A stretch of DNA of 64,000 nucleotides, taken from NCBI GenBank assembly GCA_023437305.1, contig JAEZGN010000019.1, forward strand, positions 12,259 to 76,258, written 5' to 3'. A model generated the notes under the pieces. The model saw only the letters and a program-made list of their open reading frames with translations. It was not told the DNA's origin and ran no database searches. Position 1 is the first letter of the stretch. Every line of letters begins with the position of its first letter. Source of the stretch: Bacteroidota bacterium. Its GTDB lineage: Bacteria > Bacteroidota > Bacteroidia > Bacteroidales > Dysgonomonadaceae. Of this stretch, positions 56,390-64,000 are shown in pieces. Made by a program: the position numbers and the translations under genes.

Positions 56390-58057
56390 ATGATTACAGA
56401 TATTGAGATTGCAAGAAATATAGAGTTAGAAAATATAAATATTATAGCAAAAAAGCTGGGAATATCTCAAGAACAACTATATAATTATGGTAAATATATT
56501 GCTAAAATACCTGTGTCGTTAATAAATGAGCAGAAAGTAGCTAATAGTAATCTCATATTGGTTACTGCGATAACTCCCACTAAAGCCGGAATAGGGAAAA
56601 CTACAACTTCTATTGGATTAGCATTGGGTTTAAACAAAATAGGAAAGAAAACAGTTGTGGCATTGAGAGAACCATCATTAGGGCCCTGCTTTGGTATGAA
56701 AGGAGGAGCTACAGGAGGAGGTCATGCTCAGGTTTTACCTATGGAAGATATTAATCTGCATTTTACAGGTGACTTTCACGCAATAACATCTGCTCATAAT
56801 ATGATAACTGCTCTACTCGATAACTATTTATATAGAAGCAAGGGCACAAAAGGTTTTTTGAAGGAAATAACATGGAAGAGAGTACTGGATGTAAATGATA
56901 GGAGCTTAAGATATATCGTAACCGGATTAAACGGAACAACAAATGGCATCCCGACTGAATCCGGATTTGAAATTACTCCGGCATCGGAAATAATGGCTAT
57001 TCTATGTTTGTCTAAAGATATTGATGATCTAAAGCGAAGGATAGGAAATATCATTCTGGGATATACAGTAGAAAATAATATTTTTACAGTTAATGATCTG
57101 GGGATATCAGGTGCTATTGCTGTTTTATTGAAAAATGCGATAAACCCGAATTTGGTACAAACGACAGAACATTCTGCAGCAATTATACACGGTGGGCCTT
57201 TTGCTAATATAGCTCATGGTTGCAACTCTGTAATTGCTACCAAAATGGCAATGTCTCACGCTGATTATGTAATAACCGAGGCTGGTTTTGGCGCTGATCT
57301 GGGTGCCGAAAAGTTCTTTAATATCAAATGTCGTAAGGCCGGTATAACACCTAAGCTTACAATAATCGTGATCACTACTCAAGCATTGAAAATGCATGGT
57401 GGAGTAGCTTTAGAAGATATTAAGAAGAAAAATATTGATGGACTGCTGAAAGGTTTTGAGAACTTAAACAAGCATATCGAAAATATGAAATCTTTCGGGC
57501 AAACCGTTCTTGTATCTTTAAATAGATATGGTTTTGACTCTGATGAAGAAATCTCATTGATAGAGAAATGTTGTGATAAAATGGGAGTTGGATTTGCCTT
57601 GAATGATTCTTATGTAAAAGGAGGTGAAGGAGCTATAGCATTAGCGAAGAAAGTTATTGAGCAAATTGACTTAAATCCTTCCCAAAAATTATCTTTCACA
57701 TACGATGATAAAGATTCTACTGAAATTAAGATCGATAAAGTAGCAAAGAAAATATATGGTGCAGCTTCTGTTGTATTTAGTAATAAAGCTAAAAGGAAGC
57801 TCGATACTATAAAAAAAATGGGGATAAGCCATTATCCGATTTGTATCGCAAAAACGCAATATTCTTTCTCTGATGATGCCAGCCTCTATGGTACTCCCAA
57901 AGATTTTGAATTTACAATTAATGATATTGTGATTAATAATGGCGCTGAATTTATTGTCGCTATAGCCGGAGATATCATGCGCATGCCCGGATTGCCTGCA
58001 GAGCCACAAGCAAAACATATTGACATTGTAAATGGTATGATTGAAGGGCTTAGCTGA
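56390..58057 (+). CDS. fhs: formate--tetrahydrofolate ligase
   Basis: A 555-residue ligase with P-loop PTKAGIGKTTTSIGLALGLN and the FTHFS stretches GPCFGMKGGATGGGHAQVLPMEDINLHFTGD and EAGFGADLGAEKF. It joins formate to THF with ATP to feed one-carbon units to purine and serine synthesis. The gene has its own promoter with TATCTTTG at 56341-56348 and ends at a bidirectional terminator at 58085-58118. Confidence 0.97.
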   Translation: MITDIEIARNIELENINIIAKKLGISQEQLYNYGKYIAKIPVSLINEQKVANSNLILVTAITPTKAGIGKTTTSIGLALGLNKIGKKTVVALREPSLGPCFGMKGGATGGGHAQVLPMEDINLHFTGDFHAITSAHNMITALLDNYLYRSKGTKGFLKEITWKRVLDVNDRSLRYIVTGLNGTTNGIPTESGFEITPASEIMAILCLSKDIDDLKRRIGNIILGYTVENNIFTVNDLGISGAIAVLLKNAINPNLVQTTEHSAAIIHGGPFANIAHGCNSVIATKMAMSHADYVITEAGFGADLGAEKFFNIKCRKAGITPKLTIIVITTQALKMHGGVALEDIKKKNIDGLLKGFENLNKHIENMKSFGQTVLVSLNRYGFDSDEEISLIEKCCDKMGVGFALNDSYVKGGEGAIALAKKVIEQIDLNPSQKLSFTYDDKDSTEIKIDKVAKKIYGAASVVFSNKAKRKLDTIKKMGISHYPICIAKTQYSFSDDASLYGTPKDFEFTINDIVINNGAEFIVAIAGDIMRMPGLPAEPQAKHIDIVNGMIEGLS

Positions 58058-58084
58058 TTGAAAATTTTTTATTTAAAATAAACA

Positions 58085-58118
58085 AAAAAGCCTCTGAAGA
58101 AATATTCAGAGGCTTTTT
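58085..58118. terminator. bidirectional terminator between fhs and GH3 gene
   Basis: Inverted repeat AAAAAGCCTCTGAA / TTCAGAGGCTTTTT with a 6-base loop, sitting between convergent genes. Confidence 0.92.
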
Positions 58119-58134
58119 TATAATCTAATCAGAC

Positions 58135-60348
58135 TTATTCTACAATAAAATCACTTCCTGTTATATCAAAATCTCTCTCAACAAGAGGAAGTTTTTCTGA
58201 ATGAGTTGGGGTAGGAGAGGTTCCTCCTATGAATATCTTTCTTTTTCCGGCACTTATTTTTAATATCCCTGAGTCATCTACCAAACCGAGTTCTCTTGGC
58301 GATAGATTAAATTCTACAGTTTTAGATTCTCCAGCTTTGAGCGATACTCTATTGAATCCTTTTAAAGCATACAAAGGTTTCTGTCCTTTAGTATCAGGAT
58401 AAGAAATATAAAGCTGTACAACCTCTTCCCCTTCTAGTTTTCCTGTATTTTTTACATTTACAGATACTTTTACACTGCTTCCTGTATTTACTACTGATGG
58501 CACCTGAATCGGTGAGTATTCAAATTTAGTATAACTCAAACCATATCCAAATGGATACAAAACCTCTCCGTTAAAATACCGATATGTTCTGTTCTTCATT
58601 TCATATGAATTGAAGGCTGGCAAGTCACTATCTTTTGCATAGAATGTAACAGGAAGTTTTCCTGAAGGATTATAGTCTCCAAAAAGCACATCAGCAATAG
58701 CTGTACCGGCATCCTGACCTCCATACCATGCGTTGACAATAGCTGGAATGTTTTGCGATTCCCATTCTGTTGCAATTGCACTACCTGTCATCATTACAAA
58801 TACTGTTGGAATTTTTTCAGCAACAAGGGTTTTCATAAAATCGGTTTGTATTTTAGGTAACTTAATGGAAGTTCTGTCTCCTCCGGTAAAGCCTTCAATC
58901 TTAACAGGCATTTCTTCTCCTTCTAATTCGGGAGAGATTCCACCTACAAAAATAACTATATCTACATTCTTAAGACGTTTTACTAATGCTGATATTTCCT
59001 CTTGACTATTTTCTGAAGGAGTAACAAAGTCTATTCCTTTTTCGTAAACTACTTCAGCTCCTTTTAATTTTTGTTTGACAGCCTCATATGGCGTTACTAT
59101 CTCTGTTGGAAAACCATTATAATTACCCAAAACAGAAACCTCATTATTTGCATTAGGTCCTATAATAGCTACTTTTTTTAGCTTTTTACTTAAAGGTAAT
59201 ATATTATTCCCATTCTTGAGAAGAACAATAGATTCTCTTGTTATTTTTAGCGCTAAATCTTTATGTTTTTGAGATTCAAGAACAGATGTCGATATCTGAG
59301 AATATTTAACACTCTCAGCAGGATCAAACATGCCTAGCCTGAATCGTATCGTAAAGAGGCGTTTAAGCGATATGTCTATTTGCTTTTCTGTTATTACACC
59401 TGTCTTAACAGCATCTACAAGGGCCTTGTAAGCTTCATTTCCGCAGTCTATGTCTGTTCCGTTATATACGGCATCGGCTGCAGCATATTTGGCATCCGGA
59501 TGAGTCTTATGATGTTTGTAAAAATCATCAATTGCTCCGCAGTCTGATGTCACATAACCTGTGAAGTTCCATTTCTCACGTAATATCTCTTGCATCAGGA
59601 AGTTATTTCCACAGCAAGGTTTTCCATTATACGCATTGTATGCACACATCACTCCTGCCACTTTTGCATCTACTACTAAATTCCGAAATGCGGGAAGATA
59701 AGTATCCCATAAATCATAGTCAGTAACAAATGTATTGAATGTATGACGCGTGTTTTCGGGCCCACTGTGTACAGCATAATGTTTTGCACAAGCTGCAGCT
59801 TTTAGATACTTAGGATCGTCTCCTTGCAATCCGGCTACAAAAGACTTTCCTAACACTCCTGTCAAGAAAGGGTCTTCGCCATATGTCTCTTGTCCGCGTC
59901 CCCAGCGAGGATCTCTAAATATGTTAATATTAGGAGTCCAATATGTTAATCCGTAATATATTTCTCTATTTCCTTTTGATGTGGCATCGTTATATATAGC
60001 CCGTCCTTCATCTGATATAGCAGAAGCTACTTCTTTCATTAACTCTTTGTCCCAAGCAGCGGCCATACCTATAGCCTGAGGAAAAACTGTTACTTTATAA
60101 TTTGTTCTGCCTATTCCATGCAGACATTCATTCCACCAATTATATGCGGGAATATTAAGCCGTTCTATTGCAGGCGTATTATTTAACATCTGGGCAACCT
60201 TCTCTTCTAATGTTAATTTTGACACTAAGTCATTGACTCGTTCATCAATAGAAAGGTTGGTGTTTTGGAAAGGATAATTTTGTCCAAGCAGTGAGAAACA
60301 GCATGAAACATAGACAGAAAAGATCAGCGTTAACTTCAGTTTTTTCAT
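58135..60348 (-). CDS. GH3 family beta-glycosidase, exported
   Basis: A 737-residue secreted enzyme, read from the ATG at 60348 (MKKLKLTLIF with signal peptide ending LLGQ). A GH3 (beta/alpha)8 domain is followed by the alpha/beta sandwich and a fibronectin-type III-like C-terminus (about 660-730). The nucleophile is D269 in VTSDCGAIDD, and KHYAVHSG is the substrate-binding KH motif. Close relatives are beta-xylosidases or beta-glucosidases; the sequence does not decide. It has its own terminators and no SusC/D partner nearby, so it looks like a stand-alone hydrolase. Confidence 0.9.
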   Translation of the reverse strand: MKKLKLTLIFSVYVSCCFSLLGQNYPFQNTNLSIDERVNDLVSKLTLEEKVAQMLNNTPAIERLNIPAYNWWNECLHGIGRTNYKVTVFPQAIGMAAAWDKELMKEVASAISDEGRAIYNDATSKGNREIYYGLTYWTPNINIFRDPRWGRGQETYGEDPFLTGVLGKSFVAGLQGDDPKYLKAAACAKHYAVHSGPENTRHTFNTFVTDYDLWDTYLPAFRNLVVDAKVAGVMCAYNAYNGKPCCGNNFLMQEILREKWNFTGYVTSDCGAIDDFYKHHKTHPDAKYAAADAVYNGTDIDCGNEAYKALVDAVKTGVITEKQIDISLKRLFTIRFRLGMFDPAESVKYSQISTSVLESQKHKDLALKITRESIVLLKNGNNILPLSKKLKKVAIIGPNANNEVSVLGNYNGFPTEIVTPYEAVKQKLKGAEVVYEKGIDFVTPSENSQEEISALVKRLKNVDIVIFVGGISPELEGEEMPVKIEGFTGGDRTSIKLPKIQTDFMKTLVAEKIPTVFVMMTGSAIATEWESQNIPAIVNAWYGGQDAGTAIADVLFGDYNPSGKLPVTFYAKDSDLPAFNSYEMKNRTYRYFNGEVLYPFGYGLSYTKFEYSPIQVPSVVNTGSSVKVSVNVKNTGKLEGEEVVQLYISYPDTKGQKPLYALKGFNRVSLKAGESKTVEFNLSPRELGLVDDSGILKISAGKRKIFIGGTSPTPTHSEKLPLVERDFDITGSDFIVE

Positions 60349-60384
60349 GATTAGTTTTTGATTCTGAATTATAAAAAATATACA

Positions 60385-60418
60385 CAAAGCCCCTGATAAT
60401 GAGTCAAGAGGCTTTGTA
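60385..60418 (-). terminator. probable terminator of the HprK/PEPCK-like gene
   Basis: Imperfect inverted repeat CAAAGCCcCT / AAGAGGCTTTG with a T-rich tract on the minus strand, between the stop at 60432 and the GH3 start. Confidence 0.6.
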
Positions 60419-60431
60419 AATATATAATTTA

Positions 60432-62165
60432 TTATTCATTAATCAAAGAGAAAAGCTCTTCAGCTGCCTCACGTGGGCCATCTTTAGCTTTACCCTCAAT
60501 TGCCAGAGAAGTGTGTATTTCTCCTATTTTTACTCCGGCTTTCTTCATGTCTCCAAAATATGAGCGTACAAGTTTCTCGGTCGCTTCTCTTTCTTGAACT
60601 GGTCCAAAAGGGTTTGCAAAATAAGATTTCACAAGACCTTTTTCTGTAGTCGTTCCCTTTGCTTTACGCGCTCCATCTTCAAATATTGGAATAGCCTTAT
60701 CCAAATCGTCATATATGAGGATTTTCTTTTCGGCCTCATTATAATTATTTGCATATAGGAAATAATCTATTGGGTATCCTCTGGATATAATTTCATATGT
60801 TGATATCGGAATTGTAACGCGAGCATTTACTCTATCCATATTGGTATATACACCTCTATCCAATTGGGCGAAGGCATAAGCAGGATCAAGATCATCTACC
60901 CTCACAAAGGCTCCAATCTCGGTTCCATATGCTTTGATAGTACCATCTTCTTCTTTCTTAAGATAACCCATATCATCAAAAATGACACGCATATGACGGA
61001 TATAATTTTCATTTAAAGTACGGAAAGCTTCGAGGCTTTCAGATTTTCCGGCACCACTATCACCCATAATGATAATATTAGATTCTTTCCCATTACGAAG
61101 AACAATATTCACCATCGCACCGTGTATGGGTAGTCTTTTATTTTCAATTTGCTTCACATTATGCAATGTAAGAAGCATTTTTTTCATATACCCGAAGTAA
61201 TCTATATCATCGCAATAGTTTGCGTATCCAATCAATATATCGTTCTTTTTATCCTTATAATAGAAAGTTCGTTTTTCTTCATGACCATCAGGATAACCGA
61301 ATATGTAGATCATATCAGGTTTTTTTCCTATATATTCATTTTCTGTTGCTATTTCAAAAAGATTGGACAGCCCTACACCATGTACCATAAAATCTTTATG
61401 AAAATAGACAAAGGTAAGCATGTTGCCTACCTTAGCAGGAAATACGAACCAGTCGTCTTCGTTTAATACAAGATTCTCAATCGGATTTTGTTGATGTTCT
61501 TGGAAAATACCATCGCGTGTATTTCTCTTGGTGTAAGAAATATATGGAGGATGGAATACCACTGTACTAATAAAAGGTATTGATGTCAACCCTTTATATT
61601 CGATCGGACAATTCCAATTTACATCATTCAATGTAAGACCTGCATTAGCTCCGGCTGTAGATTGACGAAAAATACGAGATTCCCTCCCCACAACTGTAGT
61701 TTGTATTCTACGCCCTGTAGATAATATGAGATCGTTAAACATATCATTGGCTTGAATAAAACGAACATTTTGCAGCCCTTCGCCCAGCCTGTTGTTCCTT
61801 ACAATTGTATATCTTTCAAGTCTTTTCCAATATTCAAAAAGCAATTCTGTAACTTCAATAAACAAATCTTTATCTTCAAAGAATTTGGAATACTTATTAT
61901 CTACAGCTACAACTTCATCAATTTCAAATACAGTAAGGAGTTTAAAAACCTCAATAAAAGCATCTACCAGATTTTCTTCTGATCCAAAATGTTCAATATA
62001 ATAATCAAAAATAACAACCTCTTCTTTTTTAAGAAACTGTTTTATGAAAGATTCAACTACCCGTCGAAAACCATAGCTATTAAGAAGTTTTTGCTTTGTG
62101 TCGCAATATTTTAATGTAAAATTGATCATTGCTCTTCCTCTGGAAAGCGTAAATTCATGTAGCAT
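60432..62165 (-). CDS. HprK/PEPCK-like P-loop protein of unknown function
   Basis: A 577-residue cytoplasmic protein. Residues about 385-400 contain the P-loop MGDSGAGKSESLEAF, the HPr-kinase type GxSGxGKSE, followed by VIFDDMGYLKKEE and GTEIGAFVRVDDLDPAYAF, a PEPCK/HprK-like layout. The N-terminal two-thirds are unlike classic PEPCK or HPr kinase, and no catalytic Lys/Arg pattern of PEPCK is obvious. I recall similar proteins in Bacteroidetes and Clostridia being annotated as PEPCK, but the reaction is unknown. ATG at 62165 gives MLHEFTLSRG; a later Met at 62129 is possible. It stands alone, divergent from the aldolase gene. Confidence 0.7.
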   Translation of the reverse strand: MLHEFTLSRGRAMINFTLKYCDTKQKLLNSYGFRRVVESFIKQFLKKEEVVIFDYYIEHFGSEENLVDAFIEVFKLLTVFEIDEVVAVDNKYSKFFEDKDLFIEVTELLFEYWKRLERYTIVRNNRLGEGLQNVRFIQANDMFNDLILSTGRRIQTTVVGRESRIFRQSTAGANAGLTLNDVNWNCPIEYKGLTSIPFISTVVFHPPYISYTKRNTRDGIFQEHQQNPIENLVLNEDDWFVFPAKVGNMLTFVYFHKDFMVHGVGLSNLFEIATENEYIGKKPDMIYIFGYPDGHEEKRTFYYKDKKNDILIGYANYCDDIDYFGYMKKMLLTLHNVKQIENKRLPIHGAMVNIVLRNGKESNIIIMGDSGAGKSESLEAFRTLNENYIRHMRVIFDDMGYLKKEEDGTIKAYGTEIGAFVRVDDLDPAYAFAQLDRGVYTNMDRVNARVTIPISTYEIISRGYPIDYFLYANNYNEAEKKILIYDDLDKAIPIFEDGARKAKGTTTEKGLVKSYFANPFGPVQEREATEKLVRSYFGDMKKAGVKIGEIHTSLAIEGKAKDGPREAAEELFSLINE

Positions 62166-62409
62166 AATGTTTTATATATGGTTAAATTAATACAAAAAGA
62201 GAGCGTTTCTTGATACGAAACAAACAAAGATAAAGATTTAATTTAAGTTTTTAGTTAATATGATAAGGTAGATATAGTTTATGTATGTTAAATAATCTTT
62301 TGATACAATACACATGTACATGGCATTTTTAAACATAATCTCAATAGGGTTGTTCTATATAATGTAACATGATTGATTATTCATAACCTAAATACAAAAC
62401 ATATATATT

Positions 62410-63468
62410 ATGGCTAATTCAAAAATAATAAACATTTTAGGCGATCAAAGCGAGTATCTTCTTGGACATGTTAGCAAAACTGTAGATAAATCTCTTATAC
62501 ATGCTCCAAGTCCAAATGCAATAGATAACGTTTGGATTGATTCGGATCGTAACATTCCCACTTTAAACAGTTTGCAAAGACTATTTAGTCATGGCAGGCT
62601 TTCTGAAACGGGTTATTTATCAATTTTGCCGGTAGATCAGGATATTGAACATACGGCGGGGGCTTCATTTGCTCCAAATCCTATTTATTTTGATCCAGAG
62701 AATATAGTAAAACTTGCTATAGAATCGGGGTGTAGTGCTGTGGCCTCTACCTATGGGGTATTAGGGTCAGTAGCTCGTAAATATGCGCATAAAATACCGT
62801 TTGTGGTAAAAATTAATCATAATGAACTACTAACATACCCAAATACATACGATCAAGTTCTTTTTGGGACTATAAAAGAAGCATGGAATATGGGAGCTAC
62901 AGCCGTAGGTGCTACAATTTATTTTGGGTCTGAAGAAAGCCGCAGACAAATAGTAGATATTTCTAAAGCCTTTGAGTATGCGCACGAATTGGGTATGGCA
63001 ACCATACTTTGGTGCTATCTAAGAAATAGTTCATTCAAGAAAGATGGAGTCGATTATCATAGTGCTGCAGACCTATCTTCTCAGGCTAACCATATAGGGG
63101 TCACAATAAAGGCAGATATTGTTAAACAAAAACTTCCAACGAATAACGGCGGCTTCAAGGCTATAAACTTTGCGAAATGGGACGAACGTATGTATACCGA
63201 GTTATCTAGCGATCACCCTATCGATTTGTGTCGTTATCAAGTTGTAAATGGCTACATGGGACGTGTTGGTCTAATTAACTCCGGAGGCGAATCGCATGGG
63301 GCGTCAGACCTTAAAGATGCAGTCTATACAGCAGTTGTTAATAAGCGAGCAGGTGGTATGGGCTTAATTTGTGGTCGTAAAGCCTTTCAGCGTCCAATGA
63401 AAGAGGGGGTTGAACTGATAAATACAATTCAAGATGTATACTTGGATAAAGAAATAACTTTAGCGTGA
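62410..63468 (+). CDS. fbaB: class I fructose-bisphosphate aldolase (FbaB-type)
   Basis: A 352-residue aldolase of the archaeal/bacterial class I type. SILPVDQDIEHTAG opens the barrel, and the GVTIKADIVKQKLP segment holds the lysine that makes the Schiff base. It splits fructose 1,6-bisphosphate to DHAP and glyceraldehyde 3-phosphate. The end segment (LINSGGESHGASDLKDAVYTAVVNKRAGGMGLICGRKAFQRP) binds the phosphate. It stands alone with a terminator after it. Confidence 0.93.
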   Translation: MANSKIINILGDQSEYLLGHVSKTVDKSLIHAPSPNAIDNVWIDSDRNIPTLNSLQRLFSHGRLSETGYLSILPVDQDIEHTAGASFAPNPIYFDPENIVKLAIESGCSAVASTYGVLGSVARKYAHKIPFVVKINHNELLTYPNTYDQVLFGTIKEAWNMGATAVGATIYFGSEESRRQIVDISKAFEYAHELGMATILWCYLRNSSFKKDGVDYHSAADLSSQANHIGVTIKADIVKQKLPTNNGGFKAINFAKWDERMYTELSSDHPIDLCRYQVVNGYMGRVGLINSGGESHGASDLKDAVYTAVVNKRAGGMGLICGRKAFQRPMKEGVELINTIQDVYLDKEITLA

Positions 63469-63504
63469 GCTAAAATTTAGTGTTTTTTATTATAGTTGCT
63501 AAGC

Positions 63505-63540
63505 AGCCCTTGTGTATATAAAGCACAGGGCTTCTTTTTT
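63505..63540 (+). terminator. terminator after the aldolase gene
   Basis: Stem AGCCCTTGTG with CACAGGGCT (one bulged base), then TTCTTTTTT. Confidence 0.8.
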
Positions 63541-63559
63541 AGAGTAATAGATTAAAAAT

Positions 63560-63592
63560 AAAGGCCATTCTTAAAACATAGAATGGCCTTTA
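63560..63592 (-). terminator. terminator of the flotillin gene
   Basis: Perfect repeat AAAGGCCATTC (63560-63570) / GAATGGCCTTT (63581-63591). On the minus strand it follows the flotillin stop at 63601 and leads into a T-rich stretch. Confidence 0.8.
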
Positions 63593-63600
63593 TTTATTTT

Positions 63601-64000
63601 TTATTTCTTCGTTTCTTCCTTTTCGTTCTTGTCTTCATCTTCTATAGGATGCGCAAGAGGGATGGTGATACCGGCTTTCTCTGCATCGCCTTTTAGATAC
63701 GAAGGGAGATTCATTCCGGCCATCTTGAATAAGTCATTTAGTGGAGGAACAGACTTCATAAGACCTGAAACAAAATTAGCTGTAGTTGTTTGTCCGTTGG
63801 TATTGTTACCTGACGAATCCCAAACAGTAATCTTATCAATTTTAAGATTTTTGATTGCTTCAACCTGTGTTTTCACCAATTCAGGAAGCTTCTCTATTAG
63901 TAGTAACTGATATGCAGCTACAGGATCGCCTCCGGCTGCATTCACAACACCTTTATAACCTTCCGCTTGTTTCGATAATATTTCATACAATCCTCGAGCC
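63601..64000 (-). CDS. flotillin family protein, C-terminal fragment (N-terminus beyond window)
   Basis: The reading frame is open to the right edge (ARGLYEILSKQAEG before the first in-frame TTG at 63990), so about 133 C-terminal residues are seen. The segment QAEGYKGVVNAAGGDPVAAYQLLLIEKLPELVKTQVEAIKNLKIDKITVWD is the flotillin (FloT/YqiK) C-terminal region. The tail ends in charged EDEDKNEKEETKK. Flotillins organise membrane microdomains. The missing part should carry the membrane-hairpin and SPFH domain. Confidence 0.85.
   Translation of the reverse strand, partial: ARGLYEILSKQAEGYKGVVNAAGGDPVAAYQLLLIEKLPELVKTQVEAIKNLKIDKITVWDSSGNNTNGQTTTANFVSGLMKSVPPLNDLFKMAGMNLPSYLKGDAEKAGITIPLAHPIEDEDKNEKEETKK

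Noticed and set aside
1..64000. tRNA, rRNA, CRISPR arrays and transposase genes
   Set aside because: I looked for tRNA-type sequences, long repeats with spacers and transposase motifs by eye and found none. A covariance or repeat search would be needed to exclude them formally.

Overview
The window looks like a low-GC Bacteroidales chromosome, most like Dysgonomonas or a close relative. This is inferred from several features: the Bacteroidetes-type T6SS(iii) genes, paired SusC/SusD outer-membrane systems, TTTG-N19-TAnnTTTG promoters, weak Shine-Dalgarno sequences, long Bacteroidetes forms of Rho and NusB, and a DUF5103 protein. No rRNA, tRNA, CRISPR array or full insertion sequence was seen.

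Region 1 (1-5409) is the edge of a type VI secretion locus. A truncated ClpV/TssH AAA+ ATPase reads leftward out of the window. Diverging from it are two canonical Hcp (TssD) genes, two diverged Hcp-like genes, and the sheath genes tssB and tssC, closed by a terminator.

Region 2 (5590-34202) is the most interesting part: a ~28.5 kb polysaccharide utilisation locus. It encodes a LacI-type regulator with its own promoter and operator, a FucP-like sugar/H+ symporter, three GH172 (DUF2961) proteins, two GH116 proteins, a DUF6786 lipoprotein, an L-fucose/D-arabinose isomerase, two SusC/SusD pairs, an AraB-type ribulokinase and an exported PHP-domain phosphoesterase, and ends in a perfect 18-bp bidirectional terminator. 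My reading is that the locus harvests a D-arabinofuranose-containing glycan, such as an arabinogalactan/LAM-like D-arabinan. GH172 enzymes would release D-arabinose, the isomerase would give D-ribulose and the kinase D-ribulose 5-phosphate. That route needs no aldolase or epimerase, and none is present. A 113-bp MITE-like element lies inside the locus.

Region 3 (34231-63990) is mostly conserved housekeeping: dnaK, rarA, a DUF5103 protein, speA with a flavin reductase/GyrI-like pair, lepA, a BamE-like lipoprotein, an unusual zinc-ABC pair without a permease, carbonic anhydrase, coaE, ybbR, yajC, nusB, cmk, ispH, pfkA, a CDF metal exporter, rho with a long disordered N-terminus and long leader, fhs, a GH3 enzyme, an HprK/PEPCK-like P-loop protein, class I aldolase and the C-terminal end of a flotillin. 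Strong hairpin-plus-T-tract terminators separate most units.
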